This document shows, one piece after another, positions 41,644-51,594 of a stretch of DNA of 64,000 bases. Below the pieces are notes generated by a model. It saw only the letters and a list, made by a program, of their open reading frames with translations. It did not search any database and was not told the origin of the DNA. How positions within the stretch are numbered: the first letter of the stretch is position 1; each line of letters opens with the position of its first letter. The position numbers and the translations under genes are program-made. Source of the stretch: a gamma proteobacterium symbiont of Ctena orbiculata (lineage in GTDB: Bacteria; Pseudomonadota; Gammaproteobacteria; Chromatiales; Chromatiaceae); NCBI GenBank assembly GCA_003058525.1, contig QBVD01000044.1, positions 62,001 through 126,000 on the forward strand, in the 5' to 3' direction.

Positions 41644-43104
41644 ATGCAAGACTTTAAATCCTACACATTGGAGAGAAAACCGGCGCGCGGCCTACTCGGC
41701 CGAGGCCTATTGTTTGCTGCGGTTATACTCCTTCTCCTTGCCGCAGGAACCCTCTACTTCAGCCAGTCATCCCACCAAACCACCGTGGATGACAATCCTC
41801 CCTCCTCTCAACAGATTGATAAAACAGACCAGAAAAGGATTCTACCACTACAACTACCCGGCCAATCCAGCAGAAAGCCCGCCACTCCCGATTCACCTGA
41901 CCAGTCAATCAGCTTCATCAGGCAGGCGGTGGCCGTCGAGGCCGAGCCGGTCATCGAGACTGACATCCCGACTGTAGCAGTGGTACAGGAGACAGCGCCT
42001 GAGTCCCATACACTGACTTACGAGATTCAGAATGGCGACTCCCTGGCCAGCATATTCAAAAAGCATGATCTCAGCGCCAATCTGCTGCACCGCATTGTCC
42101 ACTCCAGTGACACCGCAAAAAAACTGACCGATATTCGCCCCGGAGAGATCCTGCACGTGGAGCTGGATGGGGAACAGAATTTTCTCGGTCTGCGTCTCGA
42201 ACAGAGCAAGATCGACAGTCTCCAGATAACCGCCATCGAAGATGGTTTTAAAGCAGCCGAACTGAGCAGAGAGGTGGAGGTAAGGTCCAATCACATCAGC
42301 GGCACCATCGAGAACTCTTTTTACGTCGCGGCGAAAGAGGCTGGTCTCTCAGAAAAGCTGATCATGCAGATGGCGGGTATCTTTGGTTGGGATATTGACT
42401 TCGCCCTGGAGATCCGCAGCGGCGATCGGTTCACGGTCATCTTTGAGGAAGACTATCTTGACGGGGAGAAACTCCGCGACGGTCCCATTCTGGCCGCGGA
42501 ATTCGTCAATCGGGGACGCTCCTACCGAGCCCTGCTGTATACAGACGATACAGGTCGATCTGATTACTACAGTCCCGATGGCCGCAGTATGCGCAAGGCC
42601 TTTCTTCGGGCTCCTGTCGATTTCAGGCGTATTTCATCGCGCTTTACCCGGGAACGATACCACCCTGTACTGGGTAAAAAGCGCCCCCATCGGGGGGTCG
42701 ACTATGCGGCGAAAACCGGCACACCGGTGAAAGCCGCCGGTGATGGAAAGATCATTCACCGAGGCAAAAAAGGCGGCTACGGAAAGACCGTCATCATAAA
42801 GCATGGGCAGACATACACTACCCTGTACGCCCATCTTTCCCGCTACAACAAGAAGGCCAGGAAAGGAAGCAAGGTCAAGCAGGGGCAGACCATCGGATAT
42901 GTCGGCAGTACCGGGCTCGCAACAGGCCCGCACCTCCACTATGAATTCCGCCTCAATGGCGTGCACAGGAATCCTTTAACGGTGAAGCTCCCTGCAGCCA
43001 AGCCTATCGCAAAAAAATATCGTGAAGATTTTCAACTGAAGATACAACCCCTGCTGAGCCAACTTGAGTTGATCGATCGCACCCTTGTTGCAAATGCCCA
43101 ATGA
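41644..43104 (+). CDS. M23 murein DD-endopeptidase (MepM-like)
   Basis: 486 residues from ATG 41644 (a TTG at 41626 would add six). The Arg-rich N-terminus leads into a membrane helix (~22-43), then a linker, an OapA/LysM-like domain (YEIQNGDSLASIFKKHDL, ~125-190), and the C-terminal peptidase M23 domain with HRGVD (first zinc His and Asp) and HLHYEF (second His pair). This is the MepM/YebA layout. It cuts peptidoglycan crosslinks to allow new strand insertion. It overlaps anmK by 11 bases, linking hydrolysis to recycling. Confidence 0.9.
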   Translation: MQDFKSYTLERKPARGLLGRGLLFAAVILLLLAAGTLYFSQSSHQTTVDDNPPSSQQIDKTDQKRILPLQLPGQSSRKPATPDSPDQSISFIRQAVAVEAEPVIETDIPTVAVVQETAPESHTLTYEIQNGDSLASIFKKHDLSANLLHRIVHSSDTAKKLTDIRPGEILHVELDGEQNFLGLRLEQSKIDSLQITAIEDGFKAAELSREVEVRSNHISGTIENSFYVAAKEAGLSEKLIMQMAGIFGWDIDFALEIRSGDRFTVIFEEDYLDGEKLRDGPILAAEFVNRGRSYRALLYTDDTGRSDYYSPDGRSMRKAFLRAPVDFRRISSRFTRERYHPVLGKKRPHRGVDYAAKTGTPVKAAGDGKIIHRGKKGGYGKTVIIKHGQTYTTLYAHLSRYNKKARKGSKVKQGQTIGYVGSTGLATGPHLHYEFRLNGVHRNPLTVKLPAAKPIAKKYREDFQLKIQPLLSQLELIDRTLVANAQ

Positions 43105-44206
43105 ATCAGTGTTTGTGGGACTCATCTCAGGCACCAGTCTGGATGGCGTGGACGCTGTGGTTGTCGACCTCTCCAACAATCAACCCCGCCTGATAGCGAG
43201 TCACGTCGAGCCTTATCCCACTCAACTCAGAACCTCACTGCGGGCCCTTTGCCAACCCGGCAGCAATGAAATCGACCGCATGGGGGAACTCGACAAACAG
43301 GTTGCCGTCACCTTCGCAACCGCTTGTCGTGCCGTATTGGCAGACACCGGCATAACACCACAACAGATAACAGCCATAGGGAGCCACGGCCAGACCATTC
43401 GTCATCGTCCCGACGCAGAAAATCCTTTTACCCTGCAGATTGGGGATCCCAATACTATTGCGGAACTGACAGGCATCACCACGGTTGCTGATTTCCGCCG
43501 TCGTGACATGGCGGCGGGTGGTCAAGGTGCACCACTTGTACCTGTCCTCCATCAGGCGCTGTTTCAAAAACCCGGAATAAAGCGGATCGTCCTGAATCTG
43601 GGTGGAATCGCCAACATCACCTGCCTGCCCGAGAATAATGCAAAACCGGTTACCGGATACGATACCGGACCGGCGAATACCCTGCTCGATAGCTGGATAG
43701 AAAATCACCGGACCGTCACGCTGGACCACCAAGGCGCATGGGCAAAAAGCGGTCATATCAACGATAGCCTACTGAATGAATTGCTGTCCGATCCCTATTT
43801 TCAACAGCCTCCGCCAAAAAGCACCGGCAGAGAATATTTCACCCTTGATTGGTTGCTGGAGAGACTCACCCGTCACCAGCTCTCAGCCGTGGATGTACAG
43901 GCAACCTTGGTTGAACTCAGCGCTGCTACTATTGCCCAGGCAATTCTTGATGAGGGCTATAATGAATCTGAGGTTTTGGTGTGCGGAGGAGGAGCTCACA
44001 ATCTCTATCTGCTGGAACGTTTAGGCAATCGACTGCCTAGTGCCGAGATACAGCCAACATCTGCCTACGGCGTGGATACGGACTGGATCGAAGCCATCAC
44101 ATTCGCCTGGTTGGCGAAACGCACCCTCAGTGGACTCAATGGTAACCTGGCTTCCGTCACAGGTGCTGAACGGAATGTGATTTTGGGCGGTATTTATCCC
44201 GTCTGA
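43094..44206 (+). CDS. anmK: Anhydro-N-acetylmuramic acid kinase
   Basis: 370 residues from ATG 43094, inside the end of the M23 gene. It phosphorylates anhydroMurNAc released by lytic transglycosylases, in murein recycling. Motifs are FVGLISGTSLDGVDAV (ATP site, N-terminus), GSHGQTIRH, DFRRRDMAAGGQGAPLVP, NLGGIANIT and CGGGAHN. Length is normal for AnmK. Confidence 0.95.
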   Translation: MPNESVFVGLISGTSLDGVDAVVVDLSNNQPRLIASHVEPYPTQLRTSLRALCQPGSNEIDRMGELDKQVAVTFATACRAVLADTGITPQQITAIGSHGQTIRHRPDAENPFTLQIGDPNTIAELTGITTVADFRRRDMAAGGQGAPLVPVLHQALFQKPGIKRIVLNLGGIANITCLPENNAKPVTGYDTGPANTLLDSWIENHRTVTLDHQGAWAKSGHINDSLLNELLSDPYFQQPPPKSTGREYFTLDWLLERLTRHQLSAVDVQATLVELSAATIAQAILDEGYNESEVLVCGGGAHNLYLLERLGNRLPSAEIQPTSAYGVDTDWIEAITFAWLAKRTLSGLNGNLASVTGAERNVILGGIYPV

Positions 44207-44370
44207 GGGGCCGATCGGCATCCATCCCTGTCGTTTAAGACGAGACCAGTCAGCCACATTTCCATTGACCGAAGTTGTAGCTAGGGCCTGTCGACTGCCT
44301 TTCCGGCGTGAGCTTGGATAGCCTCTCCAATTGGAATCGGCAAAAAAGATGAATAAATGCTCTACGTCAG

Positions 44371-44397
44371 AGAATTAGAAGTTATTAATTCTATAAT
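44371..44397 (+). promoter_or_regulatory. Palindrome and -10 box upstream of sdhCAB
   Basis: Inverted repeat AGAATTA-N8-TAATTCT (44371-44392) runs directly into a perfect -10 TATAAT (44392-44397), 31 bases before sdhC. No good -35 is present, so a regulator at the palindrome probably controls this promoter. Confidence 0.45.
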
Positions 44398-44427
44398 GTA
44401 TATAAACGCGATAGCCTTTTGAACTCC

Positions 44428-45063
44428 ATGCGTACAGCTTCCATCGACAATCGAAACTTTTTACTGCGCCGATTGCATTCACTATTCGGTCTTCTGCCCG
44501 TTGGTGGTTTCCTGATCTTCCATCTGTGGGAAAACTCACAATCCCGTTTTGGTCAGATTCATTACAACGATCAGGTCGTGGGCTGGCTGCAAAGTCTCAA
44601 TTATCTGACATTGATGGAGATCTTCGTGATTGCCTTGCCGCTGCTATTTCATGCAGGATACGGTTTGGTCATTATCCACGGAGTAGAAGGCAACTGGTAT
44701 CGCTATCCCTGGCTGCACAACCGTTTTTACTGGCTGCAGAGGATTTCCGGTATCGGCATCCTGCTGTTCCTTGTATTGCATGTGGGTTGGACCAGGATTT
44801 GGGGCATATGGCAACCCGAAATCAAAGCCGATCTCTTCAGTCATATGCAGCTGCTGCTTGGTAATCCCATCACCTTTCTACTCTACCTGACAGGTCTCCT
44901 GTTGGCAGTCTTCCACTTGTGTAACGGTTTATGGACTATGGCAATCAGTTGGGGACTCACTACAAGTGTCAATGCCCAACGTTACTGGTTCTATTTCTGT
45001 ATGCTGCTTGCCCTGACACTGAGCACCATGGGCGTGCACGGTATGCTGGGATTCATCGCATGA
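44428..45063 (+). CDS. sdhC: Succinate dehydrogenase cytochrome b558 subunit
   Basis: 211 residues from ATG 44428 (a TTG at 44419 is less likely). Five membrane helices. His32, His75, His118 and His163, each in a helix, match the four axial ligands of the two hemes in Bacillus-type (type B) SdhC; a single polypeptide replaces the usual SdhC+SdhD pair. Forms the membrane anchor of the sdhCAB complex, its stop overlapping the sdhA start. Confidence 0.9.
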   Translation: MRTASIDNRNFLLRRLHSLFGLLPVGGFLIFHLWENSQSRFGQIHYNDQVVGWLQSLNYLTLMEIFVIALPLLFHAGYGLVIIHGVEGNWYRYPWLHNRFYWLQRISGIGILLFLVLHVGWTRIWGIWQPEIKADLFSHMQLLLGNPITFLLYLTGLLLAVFHLCNGLWTMAISWGLTTSVNAQRYWFYFCMLLALTLSTMGVHGMLGFIA

Positions 45064-46949
45064 AAAGACCGCGTAAAGTCATCGTTGTCGGTGGTGGACT
45101 GGGCGGCCTGTGGTCGGCATTGCGGGTGGCGGAAGCCGGATTTCAGGTAGAGATCTTCTCCCTTTTCGAGGTCAAGCGTTCACACTCGGTATGTGCCCAG
45201 GGCGGCATCAACGCCTGCTTCGACAGCAAAGGCGAACGCGACAGTGTCTGGCAACATATCGTCGACACGCTGAAGGGTGGTGCATACCTGGCCAATCAAC
45301 CACCGGTAAAGTCGATGTGTGAACAGGCACCCGGCATCATCCGCACTTTCGAACGCATGGGTGTTACCTTCTCCCGCACGGCAGAGGGATTGCTGGACCT
45401 CCGTCTTTTCGGCGGTGTCAAGAACCGGCGTACCGTATTTGCCGGTGCCAGTACGGGACAGCAGCTCTTGTACGGTGTCGATCAAGAGATCCGCCGCCAG
45501 GAGTCCCTGGGGCGTGTGCAGAAATATGAGTGGTGGGAGTTCCTCTCCCTGGTAAAGGATGGACGGGGCACCTGCAAAGGAATCGTCGCAATGAACCTGC
45601 GCACCATGGATGTCAAACATTTTCGTGCGGATGCAGTGATACTGGCAACCGGGGGTATGGGACAGGTATTTGGTCATCGCTCCACCAACTCTACCAACTC
45701 CACCGGTGCAGCCGCATGTCGCGCATACCGGCAGGGCGCCTGGCTGGCCAATACGGAATTCTTTCAATTCCACCCGACCGCCATGCTCGGTGACGACAAG
45801 ACACGCTTGATGAGCGAAGCGGCTCGTGGCGAGGGTGGGCGTATCTGGGTACCAAAAAATCCTCAGGAGAACCGGCGTGCCGGCGATGTCCCCGAACAGG
45901 AGCGATTCTATTTTCTCGAAGAGTGGTACCCGAGCTATGGAAATACGGTACCACGGGACGTAGCATGCCGTGCGATCTGGAAGGTTGTGCATGAGATGGG
46001 GCTGGGTGTTTCCGGAGAAAACAAAGTCTTTCTCGATCTGACACATTTGAATCCCGGATTCATAGAACATCGCCTGCATGCGATCCTTGATATCTACCGC
46101 AAATTTCACGGTACTGATCCCGTACATGAGCCCATGGAGATCTATCCTTCGGCCCATTACGCCATGGGCGGCCTCTGGGTTGATTTCGAGAAAGATCAAT
46201 CCGATGGCGGATTAAAGCCGGGAAGTCCACGCAATCACGCAACCAACATACCGGGGCTCTACGCCTGTGGCGAGTGTGATTACGGTTACCACGGGGCCAA
46301 CCGGTTAGGCGCCAACTCGCTTCTCTCAGCCTCATTCAGTGGCCGGGTCGCCGGCGAAGCGGTTGCAAACTACCTGAAGGGTCTGGAGGATGAACTGCTG
46401 AGTGTACCCGAACGGTTCTACCTGGATGAGGTCAAGCGACAGCAGTCGATTAACCTGAATCTGACATCAAGCGACGGCACTGAGAATCCCTACACATTAC
46501 ATCGTGAGCTTGGCGAAATCATGTCGGGACAGGTAGGTGTCGTGCGGGATAACGCAGTTCTCAACACTGCCATTGATTCACTGCAGGAACTTGAGCAACG
46601 CAGCCAATCAGTCAAGCTGGATGCGAGTAATGAATGGAGCGATCAGGGTTTGATATATGTCCGTCAGCTGCAGGAGATGATACGACTCGGCGCTGTCATT
46701 GCCGGTAGCGCCCTGGCCCGGGATGAGTGTCGAGGCGCTCACTTTAAACCGGCTTTTGAAGTTCCGACACCGAAGGATGCCTACCCGGGCGATCCAGCCT
46801 ATGAAGCCTATCGCGAGAGCTGGAAAAAGCAGAATCAGGCGTGGTTGAAGACAACTGTCGCTGAATATTCGACAGACGGTCCCAGAATCAGCTTTCGCGA
46901 GATAGACCTTTCCGTCCTGCCACCGGAAGAGCCACGGGACTATCGCTGA
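45060..46949 (+). CDS. sdhA: Succinate dehydrogenase/fumarate reductase flavoprotein subunit
   Basis: 629 residues from ATG 45060, overlapping the sdhC stop as ATGA; an upstream in-frame ATG lies inside sdhC and is rejected. FAD site VIVVGGGLGGLWSA (7-20), covalent flavin His42 in RSHSVCAQGG, substrate loops FHPTAML and SEAARGEGG, and the Arg-containing HYAMGGL and HGANRLGANSLL motifs. It oxidises succinate, or reduces fumarate, in the cytoplasm-facing part of complex II. Confidence 0.95.
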   Translation: MKRPRKVIVVGGGLGGLWSALRVAEAGFQVEIFSLFEVKRSHSVCAQGGINACFDSKGERDSVWQHIVDTLKGGAYLANQPPVKSMCEQAPGIIRTFERMGVTFSRTAEGLLDLRLFGGVKNRRTVFAGASTGQQLLYGVDQEIRRQESLGRVQKYEWWEFLSLVKDGRGTCKGIVAMNLRTMDVKHFRADAVILATGGMGQVFGHRSTNSTNSTGAAACRAYRQGAWLANTEFFQFHPTAMLGDDKTRLMSEAARGEGGRIWVPKNPQENRRAGDVPEQERFYFLEEWYPSYGNTVPRDVACRAIWKVVHEMGLGVSGENKVFLDLTHLNPGFIEHRLHAILDIYRKFHGTDPVHEPMEIYPSAHYAMGGLWVDFEKDQSDGGLKPGSPRNHATNIPGLYACGECDYGYHGANRLGANSLLSASFSGRVAGEAVANYLKGLEDELLSVPERFYLDEVKRQQSINLNLTSSDGTENPYTLHRELGEIMSGQVGVVRDNAVLNTAIDSLQELEQRSQSVKLDASNEWSDQGLIYVRQLQEMIRLGAVIAGSALARDECRGAHFKPAFEVPTPKDAYPGDPAYEAYRESWKKQNQAWLKTTVAEYSTDGPRISFREIDLSVLPPEEPRDYR

Positions 46950-46956
46950 GGATGTC

Positions 46957-47712
46957 ATGATGGGTAAAACAATCGACCTGCAGATTCGTCGACAAGACAC
47001 CCCATATAGCCCACCCTATTGGCAGACATTCTCGATACCCTACCGCGATGGCCATAACATCGTCTCAGCCCTGATGGTGATCCGCGAACATCCACTCACG
47101 CAAGATGGCCAACTCGTCGACCCGGTCGCCTGGGAGTTCAACTGCATGGAAGAGGTCTGCGGCGCCTGCTCCATGGTGATCAACGGGAAGCCTCGGCAAG
47201 CCTGCTCCACACTGATCGATTCCCTCGAACAACCTATAAAACTCGAACCCCTGGGTAAATTCCCCGTGGTTCGGGACTTGATGGTCGATCGCAGCAAGAT
47301 CTTCAGCGATCTGAAGAGAGTACGTGCCTGGATCGAAATTGACGGCGCCTGGGACATCCATCAGGGCGCACCCCGCATTTCGCCGGAGACATGGAAGGAG
47401 AGCTACCTCTACAGCCGCTGCATGAGCTGCGGTTGCTGCATGGAGGCCTGTCCGCAATATGGCATGGAAAAAGAGTTTGTCGGTCCCGCCGCCCTGGCTG
47501 CCGTCCGATTGATGAACAACCATCCCACCGGCAGCTATCATCAACAGCAGCGCCTGCATGCCATCATGGGCGATGGCGGGCTCAGTGATTGCGGCAATGC
47601 GCAGAACTGCGTCCGGGTCTGCCCAAAACAGATTCCACTCACCACCGCTATCGGCGAACTGGGGCGTCAAACCACCCTGCAATTGCTTAGGGATCTGTTC
47701 GGCAAGAGCTGA
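46957..47712 (+). CDS. sdhB: Succinate dehydrogenase iron-sulfur subunit
   Basis: 251 residues, seven bases after sdhA. The [2Fe-2S] ligands are C63, C68, C71 and C83. A second Cys-rich region has CMSCGCCMEACP, and a third CGNAQNCVRVCPKQIP, supplying the [4Fe-4S] and [3Fe-4S] clusters. Passes electrons from SdhA to the hemes/quinone site of SdhC. Confidence 0.94.
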   Translation: MMGKTIDLQIRRQDTPYSPPYWQTFSIPYRDGHNIVSALMVIREHPLTQDGQLVDPVAWEFNCMEEVCGACSMVINGKPRQACSTLIDSLEQPIKLEPLGKFPVVRDLMVDRSKIFSDLKRVRAWIEIDGAWDIHQGAPRISPETWKESYLYSRCMSCGCCMEACPQYGMEKEFVGPAALAAVRLMNNHPTGSYHQQQRLHAIMGDGGLSDCGNAQNCVRVCPKQIPLTTAIGELGRQTTLQLLRDLFGKS

Positions 47713-47837
47713 TGGCCTCATCCCCGCATCAACACGATCATCCATCAACAATTGTGAAAATGTCGCATCGTTGGCAGTTACGATGCCCTGATATTGGTAG
47801 CATTAACCAATTGGCTGATGGAGACCACAGGAGATAA

Positions 47838-48512
47838 ATGATGGCTATTCGAAGCACACTTTGTTGCCTTGTCGCAAGCATGGTCATGCTACAGGCATGT
47901 ACCACTGTCGATCCCTACACAAGGGAGGAGAAGACATCCAAGGCAACCACTGGCGCCATGATCGGGGCAGTCGCCGGAGCTGTTCTGGGAATTGCCACTT
48001 CCAAGGATAAAAAGAAGCGCAAAGAGCGCGCATTGAAGGGTGCAGGAATCGGTGCGATTGCCGGAGGCGGTGTCGGTTACTATATGGATGTACAGGAAGC
48101 CAAGCTTCGTCAACGCTTGGAAAACACCGGTGTCAGCGTAACCCGTGATGGGGACAACATCATCCTCAATCTGCCCGGCAACATCACTTTCGAAGTCGAT
48201 AAATCAGATGTGAAGCCCAACTTTCTGGAGATACTCGGCTCGGTCGCCCTGGTGCTGCAGGAATACAAGTCGACCATGATTGAAGTGGCAGGCCACACCG
48301 ACAGTACTGGTTCGGAATCCCATAACCAGATGTTGTCGCAACAACGCGCCCAGTCGGTTTCCAATGCCTTGGTCGAAAACGGTGTGGAAGGTGTCCGTAT
48401 CGATACGGTAGGCTTTGGTGAAACACGGCCAACCGCGTCCAATAAAACGGCTGCAGGACGGCAACAGAACCGTCGTGTGGAATTGACCCTGCTACCCTAT
48501 GCCGAGGGTTAA
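47838..48512 (+). CDS. OmpA-domain lipoprotein with glycine zipper (YiaD-like)
   Basis: 224 residues. A lipoprotein signal ends at LQAC (Cys21), followed by a Gly-zipper region (GAMIGAVAGAVLG and GAGIGAIAGGGVGYY) and a C-terminal OmpA peptidoglycan-binding domain (VAGHTDSTGS, QRAQSV, GFGETRP, NRRVEL). Outer-membrane-anchored, binding the cell wall. Confidence 0.9.
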   Translation: MMAIRSTLCCLVASMVMLQACTTVDPYTREEKTSKATTGAMIGAVAGAVLGIATSKDKKKRKERALKGAGIGAIAGGGVGYYMDVQEAKLRQRLENTGVSVTRDGDNIILNLPGNITFEVDKSDVKPNFLEILGSVALVLQEYKSTMIEVAGHTDSTGSESHNQMLSQQRAQSVSNALVENGVEGVRIDTVGFGETRPTASNKTAAGRQQNRRVELTLLPYAEG

Positions 48513-48542
48513 TCAAGAATCACAAGAGACTGTCCCACAAGA

Positions 48543-48572
48543 GCCCGCATACCATGGAGTGGTGATGCGGGC
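48543..48572. terminator. Hairpin between convergent genes
   Basis: GCCCGCATACCA and TGGTGATGCGGGC pair with one bulged G. It lies between the ends of the OmpA-type gene and erpA, so it probably ends both transcripts, although the T-run is weak (CTCTTGT on the minus side). Confidence 0.5.
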
Positions 48573-48590
48573 GCCGGGTTGGGGAGATGA

Positions 48591-48941
48591 TCAGACAGAA
48601 AACGAGGAGCCGCAGCCGCAGGTTGTGGTTGCATTGGGATTGCGGATGATGAACTGGGCACCCTGCAGGCCTTCCGTATAGTCAACCTCGGCTCCCATCA
48701 GATACTGCATGCTCATGGGGTCCACCAACAGGGTTACACCCCCTGTCTCGACCCTGGTATCGCCATCGTTTTCATTCTCATCGAATGAGAAGCCATATTG
48801 AAACCCGGAGCAGCCCCCACCCTGTATATATACACGTAACATCAGGTCAGGGTTACCCTCTTCAGCAATCAGTGAAGCGACCTTGGAGGCAGCCGCTTCG
48901 GTAAAGATGATAGAATCGTTGTATGTATCTGCGCTAGTCAT
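48591..48941 (-). CDS. erpA: Iron-sulfur cluster insertion protein ErpA
   Basis: 116 residues of the A-type carrier family. The three conserved Cys are in [11 protein letters not shown] and [10 protein letters not shown]. It delivers Fe-S clusters to apoproteins. The family form (FTEAAASKV...GGCSGF) fits ErpA rather than IscA. Confidence 0.92.
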   Translation of the reverse strand: MTSADTYNDSIIFTEAAASKVASLIAEEGNPDLMLRVYIQGGGCSGFQYGFSFDENENDGDTRVETGGVTLLVDPMSMQYLMGAEVDYTEGLQGAQFIIRNPNATTTCGCGSSFSV

Positions 48942-49089
48942 GATGATGGCCCTGCTCTCTCCGGCCTGGTATCCCAGGCGGGTCTAATAGTTGCCAAACC
49001 TAATACGGTTTGTCGCGGTAAATTATATGGAAGTATGCAATTACCGAGAAAAACAGTCAAGTATTATTCACAAACAATTCCGTTACGGC

Positions 49090-49548
49090 TTAACCCTCAG
49101 GGGTAATCACCTTCTCCCCATCACTCACCACCGTCTCCTCCTGTTGTGGCTTCCCATCATACGGCAGCTGCGGGGGATCCTGCTCAGAGGCGTGAATCAG
49201 TTTGCCGTTGACCTCCGCCCCCATCGCCATCTCCAGCATGGCGTAGGTCAGAGTGCCGGTTATTCTTGCCCTGGGCGCCAATTCCACTCGGTTGCTTGCG
49301 ATGACATCCCCGACTACCGTGCCGTTCAACATCACATTGCCTACCCGGACGTTGCCATCTATGGTGCCCAATTCACTCAATGTCAGGGTCGCTGACGGAT
49401 CTTGTGGATCGGACAGTACATCGCCCCTGATCACGCCATCCACATGCAGTCCATTGCTGAAGGTGATATCACCCTTGATTTCAGTGCCCGAACCGATCAC
49501 TGTCGTAATTCGAGGTGAACGGAATTTTTTCTTACTCTTACCAAACAT
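49090..49548 (-). CDS. Bactofilin family protein
   Basis: 152 residues with the central bactofilin beta-helix (~15-110) of repeated hydrophobic-Gly turns (IGSGTEIKGDITFSNGLHVDGVIRGDV...DGNVRVGN...VVGDVIASNRVEL). Polymerises into cytoskeletal scaffolds. The Lys/Arg-rich N-terminus may touch the membrane. Preceded by AAAGGA. Confidence 0.92.
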   Translation of the reverse strand: MFGKSKKKFRSPRITTVIGSGTEIKGDITFSNGLHVDGVIRGDVLSDPQDPSATLTLSELGTIDGNVRVGNVMLNGTVVGDVIASNRVELAPRARITGTLTYAMLEMAMGAEVNGKLIHASEQDPPQLPYDGKPQQEETVVSDGEKVITPEG

Positions 49549-49569
49549 AGTGATTTTTTCCTTTCTACA

Positions 49570-50289
49570 TCAGGATATTGGTGACCAGTTATAGGCTTCA
49601 CTCACAGGCTTCAATTTGGAACTGCTCGGCTTGACGTCGATCTTGATGGTTGCGGGTTCAAAACCTGTCGGCAGATGCAGCTTGCCTTCCACATTCTGGT
49701 AGTAGCGAAAACGCATCTTATGACTGCTGAGTTTTTCATCCGACAACTCATCCAGCTTTAAAAGCTTGGCCTGACCATCCTGCAGTCCCATGATCGACAA
49801 CTCGATCCTTCCCTTCACGACGCTACCACTGTTTATTACCTGGCTGACGGAAAATTTATAGACAAACTGCTGCGCCTCAAGTCCCGCCTCCAACTTGAAA
49901 TTCTGCACTCTAAGCACTTGTTGTTTGGACGATGTGGAGACTATGCCGCGCAGAAAAGTCAGCTCCTCCTCCATCTTCAAGCGCTCATCCTGCAGCTTCT
50001 TGATCTGCTCACGAATCGCAAGCAATGCCTCTCGGTCCACTTCGGCAGCCTGCTTCACCATGGCCAATTGACGCCTCAGTTCATTGCGTTCCTGCTCCAG
50101 GGTTTGCACATGATCCATGCCCGATTGCAGCCGGGCAAAGCCCTGGGCAAGACTGCTACCTCCCTGTTTGTAGGCCATCCAGGCCACCCCGCTCAGCAAG
50201 AGTAGCAGCAGGCATAATCGAATCCAGCGTGGCACGCCCTCGTTGGCGCCGACGATCTTGGGTACGCGATATTTGTTGATGTCTACCAT
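49570..50289 (-). CDS. DUF6776-type coiled-coil membrane protein
   Basis: 239 residues: short N-terminus, one membrane helix (~24-42), a coiled coil (~55-120, rich in Leu/Glu/Gln/Lys heptads) and a beta-rich C-terminus (~125-235). It directly precedes the bactofilin gene, as is usual in gammaproteobacteria, and may anchor or regulate the bactofilin scaffold; that is inference. Confidence 0.78.
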   Translation of the reverse strand: MVDINKYRVPKIVGANEGVPRWIRLCLLLLLLSGVAWMAYKQGGSSLAQGFARLQSGMDHVQTLEQERNELRRQLAMVKQAAEVDREALLAIREQIKKLQDERLKMEEELTFLRGIVSTSSKQQVLRVQNFKLEAGLEAQQFVYKFSVSQVINSGSVVKGRIELSIMGLQDGQAKLLKLDELSDEKLSSHKMRFRYYQNVEGKLHLPTGFEPATIKIDVKPSSSKLKPVSEAYNWSPIS

Positions 50290-50293
50290 GAAC

Positions 50294-51325
50294 TCAAGGT
50301 AGCAGAGCGACCTGATTCAAACCACAATCTTCGTTCAGGTCAAACATCAGATTCATATTCTGCACCGCCTGTCCCGCAGCGCCCTTCACCAGATTGTCGA
50401 TCACGGAACTGACCACCACCACATCGCCTTCCCGGGGGGAGTGCACCGCGATGCGACAGTGATTCGCACCTTTCACGCTGCGCGTCTCCGGATGGGAGCC
50501 TGGCGGCATTATGTCGACAAAGCAGTCCTGCCGATAACGCTTCTCGAACAGTGCCTGCAGATCAACCGAGCGATCAGTCAACCGGGCATAGAGGGTTGCC
50601 TCGATACCACGAATCATCGGCACCAGATGGGGCACGAAGGTCAATCCCACCGGCTCGTCAGTGACCCGGCTCAGGGTCTGTCGGATCTCCGGTTGATGAC
50701 GATGACCGGGGATGGCATAGGCCTTGAAACTCTCACCCATCTCACCCATCAGCATGGCAACGTTTGCGGATCTTCCGGCGCCGCTCACACCCGACTTCGT
50801 ATCCGCTACCAGGAAGTCGCATGCCACAAGGCCATCTTCAATCAATGGAAGAAAACCGAGTGCAACGGCAGTAGGGTAACATCCCGGATTGGCCACCAAC
50901 CGCGCCTCACGTATAGTCTGACGATTCAACTCCGGCAGACCGTAAACCGCCTCAGACAGCAGCTCCGGGCAGGCATGCTGCATCCCATACCACTGCTCCC
51001 ACACAGCTTGATCGGCGATCCTGAAATCAGCGGCCAGGTCGATGACACGCACACCTCCCGCCAGTAATTCCGGAACCTGGGTCATGGCAACACCATTGGG
51101 TGTAGCGAAAAAGACCAGGTCACACTCACCAAATTGTGCCGCATCGGGCGCTACAAAAGAGAGATCCGTAAGGCCACGCAGATTCGGGAAGAGATCGGCA
51201 ACCGTCCTCCCGGACTCCGCGCGCGAGGTTATTGCAACGAGTTCGCATGATGGATGGGCCACCAGCAACCGCAGCAACTCAACACCGGTATACCCGGTTC
51301 CACCGACAACACCAACCTTTATCAT
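50294..51325 (-). CDS. argC: N-acetyl-gamma-glutamyl-phosphate reductase
   Basis: 343 residues from ATG 51325 (the track start is a TTG two codons earlier). The NADP site [17 protein letters not shown] (N-terminus), active-site Cys in NPGCYPTA, and SGVSGAGR are those of ArgC, the third step of arginine synthesis. It is four bases upstream of the DUF6776 gene. Confidence 0.95.
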   Translation of the reverse strand: MIKVGVVGGTGYTGVELLRLLVAHPSCELVAITSRAESGRTVADLFPNLRGLTDLSFVAPDAAQFGECDLVFFATPNGVAMTQVPELLAGGVRVIDLAADFRIADQAVWEQWYGMQHACPELLSEAVYGLPELNRQTIREARLVANPGCYPTAVALGFLPLIEDGLVACDFLVADTKSGVSGAGRSANVAMLMGEMGESFKAYAIPGHRHQPEIRQTLSRVTDEPVGLTFVPHLVPMIRGIEATLYARLTDRSVDLQALFEKRYRQDCFVDIMPPGSHPETRSVKGANHCRIAVHSPREGDVVVVSSVIDNLVKGAAGQAVQNMNLMFDLNEDCGLNQVALLP

Positions 51326-51594
51326 ATTCAAGGCAACCTGTTTTCTGCAGCCAATGAATATTTACATCACCTTAGGCCCAACAAGAGTGTGGCGCTCTGA
51401 GAAATATTCACAAACTGGATTAATGTTAAGACAGCTATCATAAGGCTTGGTTAATAAAAGAAAAAGTCAACTGTCTCGAAAACCTAAACAATTGTGAACT
51501 CGGGGGCTTTTAGAGCGTGAAAAACAAACTTTGAGTGGAAATTCTATTCTATTGCCTCCACATTAGTACAAGGATACTCAGCAGGAAAGCCGTT

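Noticed and set aside
45180-46199. A 339-codon minus-strand frame opposite sdhA
   Set aside because: It is antisense to the well-supported sdhA, with no start context and no domain.
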